Part shown: positions 16,373 to 26,176 of the stretch, piece after piece
How positions within the stretch are numbered: position 1 is the first letter of the stretch
Layout of the letters: each line of letters opens with the position of its first letter
From: Paraliobacillus sp044383835
GTDB taxonomy: Bacteria; Bacillota; Bacilli; Bacillales; Amphibacillaceae
Reading direction: 5' to 3'
Assembly (NCBI RefSeq): GCF_044383835.1
Contig: NZ_JBISEP010000002.1
Coordinates: forward strand, 190,073 to 254,072
Length of the DNA stretch: 64,000 bases
Translations under genes and position numbers: made by a program
Notes under the pieces: model-generated
What the model saw: only the letters and a program-made list of their open reading frames with translations
The model's database searches: none
What the model was told of the DNA's origin: nothing

Positions 16373-17689
16373 TTACTTAAATTGCGGAACAAATTCCTTA
16401 TGTGCTTCTAGCATTTCATCGAGTATTTGTTTTGCTATCGTATCCGATGGAACTAGCGGGTTGATCGTCATTGCTAAAAGAGCTGTATGGTAATTACCTG
16501 TTACAGCAGCATCAATCGTCGTTCTTTCAAAGGATTTTATTTGCTGTACAAGACCGAGAACGGGGATAGGTAAATCACCAATTGCAAAAGGTTTAGGGCC
16601 GTTTTTAGTAATAACACTACTAACCTCTATAACAGAATCAGACGGAATACTTGCAATAGCCCCTTTATTAAGCGTATTCACTGTTTGAATATCACCTTTA
16701 TCATTGTAAATCGAGTTAATTAAGTTACAAGCTACATCACTATAATAAGCACCACCACGTTGTTCTAATTCCTTTGGTTTTTCCCGCAAATTTTCATTCT
16801 TATACGTTTCAAATAGCGTTTCTTCTAACTTTTGAACAACTTTTGCTCGAACACCTGATTCCTTAAGGTCGTTTAATTCTCCTTCTAACATTTCTTTTTG
16901 TTTATAATAATATTTATGATATGGGCATGGAAGAACCTTTAATCCTTTAATAAAATCAGGTTCAAAGGATACACTTTTAATATTTTTCATATTAATTTCA
17001 CTTGCATCAGCAGCAATTTTATCAATCGCTTTTTCGGTAATATCCTCTCCATCTAGGTAGATCGTTAAGCCAAACACCATATGATTTAGTCCACCAAAGT
17101 CAATACGAATTCGCTCTGCATCTACCTCAAGGGATTTCGCCACTCCTCTTTCCATACCAATTGGAACATTACACAAACCTATAACTTTCTTCCAATTTGT
17201 ATACCTGAAAATGGCTTCCACAATCATCCCAGCTGGGTTTGTGAAATTGATTAACCATGCATTCGGGCATAACACTTCCATTTCTTTCACAATTTCAAGC
17301 ATGACAGGTATGGTACGTAATGCTTTAAACAATCCTCCAGGTCCATTTGTCTCTTGACCAATCACATCATACTTTAGTGGTATTTCTTCATCTTTTGCTC
17401 GTGCTTCTAGTTGTCCAACCCTAAATTGAGTAGTCACAAAATCAGCATCCTTTAAGGCTGCTTGACGATCTAAGGTCAAATGTATTTCCATTGGAATATT
17501 AGCCTTCTCTACCATTCGTTTAGCCAGATTTCCAACAATATCTAATTTTTCTTTTCCTTCCTCAATATCAACAAGCCATAGCTCGTTGATTGGTAATGTA
17601 TCATACCTTTTAATAAATCCTTCAATTAATTCAGGCGTATAACTAGAACCGCCACCTATCGTTACAACTTTCAATCCATTCTTTTTCAT
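16373..17689 (-). CDS. licH: GH4 6-phospho-beta-glucosidase (LicH/CelF-like)
   Basis: 438 residues, the normal length of family 4. The N-terminal NAD-binding loop is VTIGGGSSYTPELI (9-22). The metal-binding cysteine C173 (GLCNVPIG) and histidine H203 (GGLNH) match those of known GH4 phospho-beta-glucosidases. These enzymes use NAD and Mn2+ to cleave 6-phospho-beta-glucosides by an oxidation/elimination mechanism. The start overlaps the preceding DUF624 gene by four bases (ATGA). It serves the same substrate class as the GH1 enzyme. Confidence 0.9.
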   Translation of the reverse strand: MKKNGLKVVTIGGGSSYTPELIEGFIKRYDTLPINELWLVDIEEGKEKLDIVGNLAKRMVEKANIPMEIHLTLDRQAALKDADFVTTQFRVGQLEARAKDEEIPLKYDVIGQETNGPGGLFKALRTIPVMLEIVKEMEVLCPNAWLINFTNPAGMIVEAIFRYTNWKKVIGLCNVPIGMERGVAKSLEVDAERIRIDFGGLNHMVFGLTIYLDGEDITEKAIDKIAADASEINMKNIKSVSFEPDFIKGLKVLPCPYHKYYYKQKEMLEGELNDLKESGVRAKVVQKLEETLFETYKNENLREKPKELEQRGGAYYSDVACNLINSIYNDKGDIQTVNTLNKGAIASIPSDSVIEVSSVITKNGPKPFAIGDLPIPVLGLVQQIKSFERTTIDAAVTGNYHTALLAMTINPLVPSDTIAKQILDEMLEAHKEFVPQFK

Positions 17690-18303
17690 ACGTTACTCCT
17701 TTCATTTAAAAATGTATTAAATCTTTGACTTTCTGCTGAATTTCCAATTTTCACAACAAAAAACATCGCTACACTTATCCCAAAAAAGAAAGTAATCCCC
17801 GGGATGAAGGCAATGGCAAGTACGAATGCCATAAACACCATCACATAGCCTACATTATTTTTTGGCAATACCCACACGAATGCGAATGATCGTTTTACCT
17901 GATACAGCATTGATTCTCCGGATTCAAAATACTGAAAAAAGTGAATCATACTTAAAAATACCAAACCTAGCATACCTAATACTAAGGCTTTCATATATAA
18001 CGATTGGAAAATCAATAGATTCATACTTATGAGGATATACATAAGTGAAAATACGATTCCAGCACCGCTTAATTTTAAAAAAGCATGCGTAAAAGCATTT
18101 CGGAATATACGAAATGCTTCTACAGCTGATAGATCTTTTTCTTTTAAAACCGTAATAAGCGCATGCGTGGCAGGGAAAACTCCTAAAACGACCAAACCTA
18201 ATAGACTAAACAACACCCACAGAACTTGTAAATAGGCAAACCAATATATTTTTTGAATAACGATAGCATATTTTGAAAGAATCGTATCCAACTGCCACAC
18301 CAC
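17686..18303 (-). CDS. DUF624 (YesL-like) membrane protein
   Basis: 205 residues with five or so membrane helices. The N-terminal pattern WVLFSLLGLVVLGVFPATHA is the DUF624/YesL signature. These proteins are encoded with CUT1 sugar ABC importers in Bacillaceae; their function is unknown. Here the gene follows the importer permeases by 16 bases and overlaps the GH4 gene by four. A paralogue sits in the second importer operon. Confidence 0.85.
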   Translation of the reverse strand: MVWQLDTILSKYAIVIQKIYWFAYLQVLWVLFSLLGLVVLGVFPATHALITVLKEKDLSAVEAFRIFRNAFTHAFLKLSGAGIVFSLMYILISMNLLIFQSLYMKALVLGMLGLVFLSMIHFFQYFESGESMLYQVKRSFAFVWVLPKNNVGYVMVFMAFVLAIAFIPGITFFFGISVAMFFVVKIGNSAESQRFNTFLNERSNV

Positions 18304-18318
18304 CTTATCTATTGATCA

Positions 18319-19188
18319 TTATCCTTTTACCGAACCAGCTACCATACCCTTCATAATCTGTTCTTGGAACATTAAATACATTACAATAGTTGGTAAAACA
18401 GCAATTGTCATTGCTGCCATGGTCAGCGCATAATCTGTACTAAATCCGTCTGAGAATATCGCTAAGCTAAGCGGTAATGTTTTTAATGAACTATCATTAA
18501 TAAACACTAATGCAAAAACAAATTCATTCCAATATCTTAAAAATGCTAGAATTGCTACAGTTGATAATGCAGGAACACTTAATGGAAGCATAATTTTGAA
18601 AAATATCCCCCAGTAGCCACTTCCATCAATAAACGCTGCTTCTTCTAATTCTTTAGGGATCGTACTCATATAAGCAACTGTTAAAAAGATGGCAATCGGA
18701 AGCTCAAATGCAGTGTATGGCAAAATCAGTGCCCAATAACTATCTAGAAGTCCAACTTCATTCATCATTGTAAACAAAGGAACTAACGTACTATGAACAG
18801 GAATTAACATACCTAGCAAAAAGAATACGACTAAAAACCCTTTTAGTTTAAATGTAAATCTTGATAACACATAAGCAGTTAGTGCACCTAAAAATATAGT
18901 CAATACGGTGGCCGTAACTGTAACAATGGTTGAGTTAATCATTGCCTGACCGAGATTAGCCACATCCCACGCTCGTTGAAAGTTTTCAAACGTAAAATTG
19001 GTTGGGAAAGCATATGGTTGTGTAAAAAACTCTTCATTCGTTTTAAATGAGCTAGTAATTAACCAATATAACGGATACACCATTAGTAAAGAAAATGCAG
19101 TTAAAAACAATATTCTAATGGTTTTAAATAATCCCGTTTTTAATGAAAAACCCAAAGAGGAATGCTTGTTATATGTTTCCGTACTCAT
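18319..19188 (-). CDS. CUT1 sugar ABC permease (MalG type)
   Basis: 289 residues with six membrane helices. It carries the EAA loop EEAAFIDGSGYWGIFFKIMLP (near residue 190) where an ATPase docks, and ends EQIMKGMVAGSVKG, the standard C-terminus of MalG-type permeases. It pairs with the MalF-type permease 15 bases upstream to import an oligosaccharide, most likely a beta-glucoside given the linked enzymes. No ATPase gene is present in the operon. Confidence 0.92.
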   Translation of the reverse strand: MSTETYNKHSSLGFSLKTGLFKTIRILFLTAFSLLMVYPLYWLITSSFKTNEEFFTQPYAFPTNFTFENFQRAWDVANLGQAMINSTIVTVTATVLTIFLGALTAYVLSRFTFKLKGFLVVFFLLGMLIPVHSTLVPLFTMMNEVGLLDSYWALILPYTAFELPIAIFLTVAYMSTIPKELEEAAFIDGSGYWGIFFKIMLPLSVPALSTVAILAFLRYWNEFVFALVFINDSSLKTLPLSLAIFSDGFSTDYALTMAAMTIAVLPTIVMYLMFQEQIMKGMVAGSVKG

Positions 19189-19203
19189 CTGATCAACACC
19201 TCC

Positions 19204-20079
19204 TTAGTCCTTTCTTCTCATTAAAACTTGACTTATTAAAATTAAAATTAAACTGAGAATAATAATCATGGTTGATATTGCAGATCCAAATCCATAGCGA
19301 TACACCAGAAAAGTATTATTGTACATGTAGGTAGCCAAAATTTCAGTTGATTGTGCTGGTCCCCCACCAGTCATAACAAACACTTGATCAAATGCTTTTA
19401 AACTACCAGAAATACATAGTACAATTACGACTTTAATAGTTCCCCACATATTCGGCAAAATAATGTAGAATAGTTTTTTCCAACCAGTTGCCCCATCAAG
19501 TAAAGCAGCTTCTTCAATTTCTCCAGGAATATTCTGTATCGCAGCAATAAAAATGATTAAATATGGTCCGATGTAGTTCCAAATAATCGGAACTGCTACT
19601 GCATACATATTCACATCCGGATCAGCCAACCAAGCTCTAGTCCATGATTCAAGACCAACAGATCGTAATACTGCATTAATCACGCCTAGGTCAGGATCAA
19701 AGATGTAACCCCAAATCAAACCTACAACTACAGTAGATATAACCATTGGTAAAAAAACAGCTGAGCGAACAAATCGTTGGAACATATTACTTTTTCTTAA
19801 TAACAACGCAAGCCCTAATGCAATTGGCACTTGCCCTAACACAGATGCCCCTACAATAATTAAATTGTTCTTAAATGCCTTCCAAAATATTGGGCTTTGA
19901 ACAACCTCAATATAGTTTTGAAAGCCGATAAATGTCGCATCTCCAAGACCTGACCACTCAAAAAAACCGTAATAAGAAGACCAGAAAATTGGAATGATGA
20001 CGAAAAAGCTGTAAAGCAAAAGGGCTGGAAGTAACGTAATTACTAACAATCCTCTTAACTTCAAACTAGATTGCATCAT
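19204..20079 (-). CDS. CUT1 sugar ABC permease (MalF type)
   Basis: 291 residues with six membrane helices. The EAA loop EEAALLDGATGWKKLFYIILP lies near residue 200, followed by KAFDQVFVMTGGGPAQSTE, a hallmark of MalF/UgpA-type permeases. It forms a heterodimer with the MalG-type partner. It follows the binding-protein gene by 22 bases in the same operon. Confidence 0.92.
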   Translation of the reverse strand: MMQSSLKLRGLLVITLLPALLLYSFFVIIPIFWSSYYGFFEWSGLGDATFIGFQNYIEVVQSPIFWKAFKNNLIIVGASVLGQVPIALGLALLLRKSNMFQRFVRSAVFLPMVISTVVVGLIWGYIFDPDLGVINAVLRSVGLESWTRAWLADPDVNMYAVAVPIIWNYIGPYLIIFIAAIQNIPGEIEEAALLDGATGWKKLFYIILPNMWGTIKVVIVLCISGSLKAFDQVFVMTGGGPAQSTEILATYMYNNTFLVYRYGFGSAISTMIIILSLILILISQVLMRRKD

Positions 20080-20101
20080 ATTCCCTCCCTTTGCTTTTTA
20101 A

Positions 20102-21400
20102 TTAATTATTTGCCGTTTGTGCTTTTTGAATATCTTGTGCTACTTTTTCAACATCTCCACCTAGCATGATTTCTTGAAGGCCGTTATTAACTGCTTCTCC
20201 ACCTGCAGATGTTAAATGCAAATCATATACAGGTGCAAACGATGCACTTTTGACAAGGTTAAATGCTTCATAGAAAAGTGGGTTTACTGTTCCTTTATCA
20301 AGTTCAAGGTCATACATTACCATCGAATTACTTTCAGCAATTGTATTTTGCGCATCTGCATTACTTAATGTGTAAATTAGATCCATTGCGGCTTCTTTAG
20401 CAGCACCTTCTGTTTTACTACTTAACAAATATCCGCCACCAGGTCCACCTGTAATTGTGTTTCCTGCACCTTTACCATCTTCTATAGCTGGTACGGTTGT
20501 AATACCAATGTTTTCTAATACATCTTCAGATACGGACGCTGCCAAACTACTAATCGTCCACGAACCGTTAATCATCATTGCTGCTTTCCCCTGTGCAAAA
20601 GATTGTTCTGCTTGTGTATTGTCCATGCTGTTTGCTCCTTCAGCATACGCGTCATGATCAACAAGCTCTTTAAAGTGATTTAGTGCCTCAATAAAAACGG
20701 GGTCTGTAAATGATGCACCATCTTGATTCACCGCATCCATAAACCATTCTGTACCAGTTACTCGATCAGCAATAGCGCCAAATGTTGTTGATTGTGCAAC
20801 CCAAGGTGCCTTGTTCCCCATTGCTAACGGTGTAATTTCTTTACTATTAAATGTATCAATTACTTCTATAAACTCATCCCATGTTGTAGGAACCTCTATA
20901 TTATTTTCCTCAAATAATTGCTTGTTATAATACATGAACGATGTTGCAGACATTGCGACAGGTGCGGAGTATAATTCTTCATCATAGTTGTACGGTTCTA
21001 GTGCGCCTTTTAGGAACGAATCTTTCCATTCAGGGTTATCATCAAATAATGGTGTGATTGGCTGGATGAGATCACTTTTATGAAATTCATCTGTAAAGCT
21101 ACCAGCATACGTTAAAAATATATCCGGAAGCTCATCAGCGGCTGCAACCGTACTAATACGTTGGCGATATCCATCAACTGGAATTGCTTGTTCATCAATT
21201 TCAATTTCTGGGTTATCTTCTTGGAATTGTGCAATCATATCTCTTACAGATCTTGCACGTAAATCATCTCCCGCGAAGTTATGCCAAATGGATAATTTCA
21301 CTTTGTCATCGTCACCATTTGCTTCTTCCTTTTCTCCGTCGCCACCACATGCCACTAGAGCAAGGAGAAGAACTAACATCATAGCTAACAACTTTTTCAT
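20102..21400 (-). CDS. Sugar-binding lipoprotein of the CUT1 importer
   Basis: 432 residues. A lipoprotein signal ends at lipobox LVAC (C18), followed by an acidic linker (GGDGEKEEANGDDD) and a family 1 extracellular solute-binding fold starting LSIWHNF. The cell-surface receptor binds the sugar and delivers it to the two permeases encoded next. It is the first gene of the transport operon, with a cre-like box 40 bases upstream and a terminator before that. The ligand is inferred as a beta-glucoside only from context. Confidence 0.9.
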   Translation of the reverse strand: MKKLLAMMLVLLLALVACGGDGEKEEANGDDDKVKLSIWHNFAGDDLRARSVRDMIAQFQEDNPEIEIDEQAIPVDGYRQRISTVAAADELPDIFLTYAGSFTDEFHKSDLIQPITPLFDDNPEWKDSFLKGALEPYNYDEELYSAPVAMSATSFMYYNKQLFEENNIEVPTTWDEFIEVIDTFNSKEITPLAMGNKAPWVAQSTTFGAIADRVTGTEWFMDAVNQDGASFTDPVFIEALNHFKELVDHDAYAEGANSMDNTQAEQSFAQGKAAMMINGSWTISSLAASVSEDVLENIGITTVPAIEDGKGAGNTITGGPGGGYLLSSKTEGAAKEAAMDLIYTLSNADAQNTIAESNSMVMYDLELDKGTVNPLFYEAFNLVKSASFAPVYDLHLTSAGGEAVNNGLQEIMLGGDVEKVAQDIQKAQTANN

Positions 21401-21439
21401 AATTAACCACTCCTTTTTTTATGTTCTACACTCATTTTA

Positions 21440-21453
21440 TAATAGCGCTTTCA
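21440..21453 (-). promoter_or_regulatory. cre-like box upstream of the beta-glucoside importer
   Basis: On the minus strand TGAAAGCGCTATTA matches the CcpA consensus TGWNANCGNTNWCA at 13 of 14 positions. It lies 40 bases ahead of the binding-protein start, suitable for glucose repression of the whole transport-hydrolysis operon. Confidence 0.6.
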
Positions 21454-21525
21454 TTATCGTAAGGTAGGGATTCTAAAGATGAAGGGAGACAAATCAAAGT
21501 GGATAAATTATACACTCATAATAAA

Positions 21526-21558
21526 AGCCCGAACCTGCTACACATGAGGTTCGGACTT
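21526..21558 (-). terminator. Intrinsic terminator after the HK-RR-DUF871 operon
   Basis: A stem of about 10 bp, GCCCGAACCT (21527-21536) with AGGTTCGGAC (21547-21556), followed on the minus strand by TTTTATT. It separates the two-component/DUF871 transcript from the importer transcript, which therefore needs its own promoter. Confidence 0.8.
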
Positions 21559-21613
21559 GCTTCTCGCTGAGCGCTTAACCTGTGATTCGTCTCCTTAATA
21601 ACAACTAATTCAC

Positions 21614-22699
21614 TCACTTTTCTACAAAGGCAAACGTACTCCATGGCTTGATATAATCTAACAAGAATAGATTATCAGGGCTAACTTTTGCAACGAGATT
21701 CTTCCTCGAATCTTCCGGCATTTCTTTTAATACAATTTGTAGCTCCGCTTTATATTTCCCAAACGAATCATTACCAATCACAATATCACCCACTTGTTGC
21801 TTTTCAATTGAAAGTGTTGGTATCGAGCTGTGCGCATATTTTTTTCTTACTTCTGTTGAGCGAACTAAATATTCACTAATATCGCCTCGTCGAACATGCA
21901 ATTCGTTTAAAATAATTTGTTTTTCTGTATCAGATAACTTATCTTCTAATTCAATTTCAAACTCTAATAAATAACGATTTAGCTTTCCTAATCCAATTAT
22001 TTCTTCCTCACTTGCATAAGCATTTCCAATAATGACATCATCAATCAGTTCTGTCGCCCATAAGTGTTTTGCTTGCATTTGTATTGGTAAATCTCGATGT
22101 TCTTCTAAGGTACAAAGACCGTCATTTATATCCCAAGGACCTATTGTTGCATTGGAAGATGAAACAAATGCAGCTGTTCGAATACCGTGTTCTTTAAATC
22201 TCTTTGAGCATCTAACAAAAAAATCATACGAAATTCCTGTATATTTTTGGGGGTAAAAATTATGACAACCAATTATGCAGTGCTTATTTGGTTGATGTGA
22301 AAGGATATTGTTTAAATAATCAATGTCATTACTCATATTTAATTCAATTTTTAAACCGTACGGGTTATACGTTAATGCTGCTTCTCCTTTCCCATCAAAA
22401 GCAGCGTCTAAACGAATGCCATCTGCTCCTAACTCAGCGAAGAAGCTTAAATCATCATAACCGATACCTAATCGATCAAACACTGTAGGTGTCACATCGA
22501 GAATAACTTCTAATTCCAATCCTTTTGCATATAAAATAACGTCTTTAAAGACCTTTATCATTTCCTGCTTCGGCTGTTCTGCTGAAAGTAAACATGTAAA
22601 CACGCGAGAAAAACCATTTTCTTTAGCTAATTTTAAATATTTCTTATCTTGTTCTAAAACAGATTTTTCAGGATAAATGGAAACACCAAGTTTTCGCAT
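21614..22699 (-). CDS. DUF871 / MupG-family (GH170) phospho-glycosidase-like protein
   Basis: 361 residues: an N-terminal TIM barrel (from MRKLGVSIYPEKS) and a C-terminal beta domain, the DUF871 architecture. The founding studied member, S. aureus MupG (GH170), hydrolyses 6-phospho-MurNAc-GlcNAc; other members sit beside disaccharide PTS genes. The conserved GADGIRLDAAFDG and IGCHNFYPQKYTG segments are present. It follows the response regulator by 26 bases, so it is cotranscribed with the two-component genes. It probably acts on a 6-phospho-disaccharide made by the ROK kinase, but the substrate is unproven. Confidence 0.75.
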   Translation of the reverse strand: MRKLGVSIYPEKSVLEQDKKYLKLAKENGFSRVFTCLLSAEQPKQEMIKVFKDVILYAKGLELEVILDVTPTVFDRLGIGYDDLSFFAELGADGIRLDAAFDGKGEAALTYNPYGLKIELNMSNDIDYLNNILSHQPNKHCIIGCHNFYPQKYTGISYDFFVRCSKRFKEHGIRTAAFVSSSNATIGPWDINDGLCTLEEHRDLPIQMQAKHLWATELIDDVIIGNAYASEEEIIGLGKLNRYLLEFEIELEDKLSDTEKQIILNELHVRRGDISEYLVRSTEVRKKYAHSSIPTLSIEKQQVGDIVIGNDSFGKYKAELQIVLKEMPEDSRKNLVAKVSPDNLFLLDYIKPWSTFAFVEK

Positions 22700-22725
22700 A
22701 TCATACTATCTCCTTTAAGTACCGT

Positions 22726-24237
22726 TTATTTATTTTGCACATGTTGCTCGCGATATTGTGTAGGTGTCATTTTGTAATGTTTTTTAAAGATTTTAGTGAA
22801 ATATTTACTGTCATTATAACCGACTAATTTCGTAACCTCCTTCACATTAATCGATGTATGCACTAGATAATCAGCGGCTTTTTTGATACGTAAATCAGTT
22901 AGTAATTCCACGTAGGACTTGCCTGTTTTTCTACGTATTACTACACTTAAGTAATTTGGATGTACAGGGATTTTTTCAGCTACTTCTTTAAGTGACAATG
23001 GTTCCCCAAGATGGCTTTCCATATAGATGATAGAATCTTCCACATAGTTTGTACTTTTTTGATAACATGATTTAAAATTTTTAGATATAATTAATAATAA
23101 TGAAAACAACTCTTTCTTTGGTTGTTGAAACCACTTATGGAAAGGAGGTATCGAATCATAATTTTCGATACTTTCCTTTTGCCCATATTGATGAATAAAT
23201 CGAATGCTGTCCACATATAAATGTTGCACATAAAATTGAATCGATTCAGGTGTAGCCTGTGAATGAGATATTAACCAATCAATGAAATCAGAAACCCATT
23301 CTTTCAGCTTTTGTTCATCACCATCTTTCATACATTTAATCAATTCATTTTTGTTCCTTGTCATATGTTCGGTATACGAAATTCCTTTACGATCTATAAT
23401 ATCATTTTCCATCAACATGGTATTATTTGTTAAAATCCATTGATATGGTATAAAAGAAACGACTTGTTTGTATAAATTAGACAATTCGTCAAGAGAACTT
23501 ACAGCAGAGCTCATAATAATCGGCTTACCATATATTTGCTGCACTTTCCTAGAAGCAATTTGTAATAAATAATCATCCTTTAAATATTTTTTACGTTTTA
23601 ACAGAATCAAGGTATGATTTTGATAACTAAACCACTTCCCGTTGATATAACTGTTCCATATTTCTTCATGTACTTGAATATCATGAGAATTTGTAGCGAC
23701 GTCAATAAGAAGTAGTTGGTACGGTGGTTCTTTTAAAACAGGAATCGAATCACTTAAAGCGACTTGATCAACAGTTTTTAACTCATTTCGCAATACGCCT
23801 GTTAAGTGATCGACAACTGCGCGTTCAACTTCGGATTCTTTTAATTGATCATATTCTTTTGCTTTCTCTAATCGTTTTTTTGCTCTCTCTACCGCAGCGA
23901 TAATCTCTTGAGGAGAGCTCGTTTTTAATAAATAATCACAAACATTTTGGCGAATCGCTTCTTGGATATACTCAAATTCATCGTAACCAGTAAGCAAAAT
24001 AGATTCGATTTGATAATGACTTTGCGCAATTTGCGAAACCAATTCTAACCCTGACATCCCTTTCATTCGAATATCTGTAATTAATATGTCTGGGCATTCT
24101 TCCTCTATTTGTTTTAATACTTCTTCCGCAGAAGAAACTGGTTGGAGTAAAGTAAAACCCAATTCAGCCCACGGTATCACATTGGATATACCTTCTCTTA
24201 TTATAATTTCATCATCCGCAATCAAAACTTTCATCAT
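22726..24237 (-). CDS. AraC-type response regulator (YesN-like)
   Basis: 503 residues: an N-terminal receiver domain with phospho-acceptor D55 (ILITDIRM), a long central linker, and a C-terminal pair of AraC helix-turn-helices ending GYNDSKYFTKIFKKHYKMTPTQYRE. Such regulators activate nearby sugar importers when their membrane kinase senses substrate. The gene overlaps the kinase gene by four bases (ATGA). The likely target is the CUT1 operon that begins at 21400. Confidence 0.9.
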   Translation of the reverse strand: MMKVLIADDEIIIREGISNVIPWAELGFTLLQPVSSAEEVLKQIEEECPDILITDIRMKGMSGLELVSQIAQSHYQIESILLTGYDEFEYIQEAIRQNVCDYLLKTSSPQEIIAAVERAKKRLEKAKEYDQLKESEVERAVVDHLTGVLRNELKTVDQVALSDSIPVLKEPPYQLLLIDVATNSHDIQVHEEIWNSYINGKWFSYQNHTLILLKRKKYLKDDYLLQIASRKVQQIYGKPIIMSSAVSSLDELSNLYKQVVSFIPYQWILTNNTMLMENDIIDRKGISYTEHMTRNKNELIKCMKDGDEQKLKEWVSDFIDWLISHSQATPESIQFYVQHLYVDSIRFIHQYGQKESIENYDSIPPFHKWFQQPKKELFSLLLIISKNFKSCYQKSTNYVEDSIIYMESHLGEPLSLKEVAEKIPVHPNYLSVVIRRKTGKSYVELLTDLRIKKAADYLVHTSINVKEVTKLVGYNDSKYFTKIFKKHYKMTPTQYREQHVQNK

Positions 24238-25976
24238 TTGATCCCTCCCTTTATTGGAGTAGAAAAACTGATTACTGTTCCTTTATTTACTTCACTTTCA
24301 ATATACAACCCTGACGACTCACCAAAATGTAACATTAATCGTAAATTCACATTACGAAGACCATAATTCTTACCTACAACAACTTCTGTATGTTGATCAT
24401 TGACAAATTGATCATTCAGTTCTTTAACCTTCTCTTCTGGAATGCCAATACCATTGTCTCTTACTTCAAAAAACATACATCCATCTCGCTCTGTCGCTAT
24501 TACATCAAGTATTCCATAATGATCATCGATGGAAAAGAATCCATGATTAATACTGTTTTCTATTAATGGCTGAAGAACAAGCTTTAACATCACATGTTGC
24601 TTTAGCTCATCCGGGATGGCTAAATTGAGCTCAAAGCTATCTGGGTAGCGAACTTTCAAGATTTCCAAATAATGAATGAGATTCCCTACTTCTTGTTCAA
24701 CGGTGCAATATTCATTCCCTTTGTTAAGACTAAATCGTAAAAACTCACTTAAATGAGAAACAACTTTAACAATATCATGCGATTTTGTACTTAATGCAAT
24801 CCAATGAACCGATGCTAACGTATTGTATAAGAAGTGTGGATTTATTTGTGATTGTAACGCTTGTAAATCTAATGTCCGCTTAATTGATTCATTCTTTTTT
24901 ACTTCATCCATAAGGGTAGCAATTCGTTGATTGAGATCATTATAACTTGTTATTAAATCACCAATTTCATTATCAGAATAGGATACGACAGTTTGTATAC
25001 GATCTCCAGGATTCGATTTCTGAATTGATTTAGTTAAAGAAGTCAATGGCTTAAATACCTTGGATATGAAAAATATTACTAAACTTGTAATGAGTATCGC
25101 TGCCAATGCAACAAAATAGGTGGTCAATGATAAAACATATTGATTTTGCGAACTATATTCCTTAAATGGTATGACCTCTACCAATTCCCAGTTTACAGAG
25201 GGTATCTTTCGTGTGAAAACAGTTGCTCTTTCACTAGCAAATTGGTAAACAAAGCTTTGGTCACTATCCCAATTTTCGACAGAATCACTCAATTCTCCCA
25301 TGTCTAATTCCATCGGTGCAGGGTTTGTGTTTTGCGCTAATACTTGACCATCGTTCATAATTAGTACCGATCCGCTCCACTCCAGATCAATTGAATCTAA
25401 ATACTCCGTTATTACTTCTTGGCTCAAACTAATTGACAAGTAACCAGCCAACTCATAATTATACGTACTGCGAATCGGTCTTGTTAGCGTAATCATTTCT
25501 TTTCTTCCATCTAGTGTCTGATTCTTTTCTTTAACAGACCACCATTGCCCCTTTGTCATATGATCCGTCTCTATTTTAATATCTTCTGCAATTAACGATG
25601 TGGCTATGGTCGCGTTTCCATTTATCGGTGTTATTTTAATATTCTCAATATACCGTTTAGAGAAGGCAAGATTCGACAAAAATCCATATATATCTCTTTG
25701 TTGTGCAATAAGGTTTTCTTTTTCTCCTAAATAATCCTGAACAGACTGATGTCCAATTAAAAAAACCGAAATATTCTCAATATCACTTACAATAAATTCG
25801 ATTGTATCTTGAAGTTGATCAATTGAACTCTGCCCTGAAATAGCGGCGCGTTCTTTTGAGACTTGAATCGTCATCACATATGCAAAGATACCTAACAAAC
25901 ATACTGGAATCAATACAACCATTAATATAAAAACAGTTAGCTGATTTTTCAAAGAACGACGAAACCATTTCTTCAT
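24234..25976 (-). CDS. Sensor histidine kinase, YesM/LytS (HPK7) type
   Basis: About 580 residues: membrane helices near 17-37 and 283-306 enclose an extracytoplasmic sensor, followed by a HAMP linker, the His_kinase domain with H381 in QSQINPHFLYN, and an HATPase with VRDNGIGIPE. The family senses sugars or binding-protein-bound sugars outside the cell. The start is ATG 25976 with GAGAAGGA about ten bases upstream; an in-frame TTG at 25985 is too close to that site. It overlaps the response regulator gene. Confidence 0.9.
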   Translation of the reverse strand: MKKWFRRSLKNQLTVFILMVVLIPVCLLGIFAYVMTIQVSKERAAISGQSSIDQLQDTIEFIVSDIENISVFLIGHQSVQDYLGEKENLIAQQRDIYGFLSNLAFSKRYIENIKITPINGNATIATSLIAEDIKIETDHMTKGQWWSVKEKNQTLDGRKEMITLTRPIRSTYNYELAGYLSISLSQEVITEYLDSIDLEWSGSVLIMNDGQVLAQNTNPAPMELDMGELSDSVENWDSDQSFVYQFASERATVFTRKIPSVNWELVEVIPFKEYSSQNQYVLSLTTYFVALAAILITSLVIFFISKVFKPLTSLTKSIQKSNPGDRIQTVVSYSDNEIGDLITSYNDLNQRIATLMDEVKKNESIKRTLDLQALQSQINPHFLYNTLASVHWIALSTKSHDIVKVVSHLSEFLRFSLNKGNEYCTVEQEVGNLIHYLEILKVRYPDSFELNLAIPDELKQHVMLKLVLQPLIENSINHGFFSIDDHYGILDVIATERDGCMFFEVRDNGIGIPEEKVKELNDQFVNDQHTEVVVGKNYGLRNVNLRLMLHFGESSGLYIESEVNKGTVISFSTPIKGGIK

Positions 25977-26176
25977 AGTATGCAAATCCTTCTCTTTGAA
26001 TTAATAAAAAATGTAGCTCTTGTTTATTTTGCTCATGACGTTCTATCAGCAAATTTATCTTTCTATCTATTTACCATACTACCTTCTTAAATCATGTTAT
26101 AATATGTTGATAAAGTTATGGTTGGATTGATTGGTATGTCGCTATAATGATTTGTAATTAAATAAGAAATCTTTCC

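Noticed and set aside
26093..26106. CATGTTATAATATG as a third copy of the operator at 30952
   Set aside because: It shares only the GTTATAA core and is not a good dyad; it may be a chance -10-like sequence.
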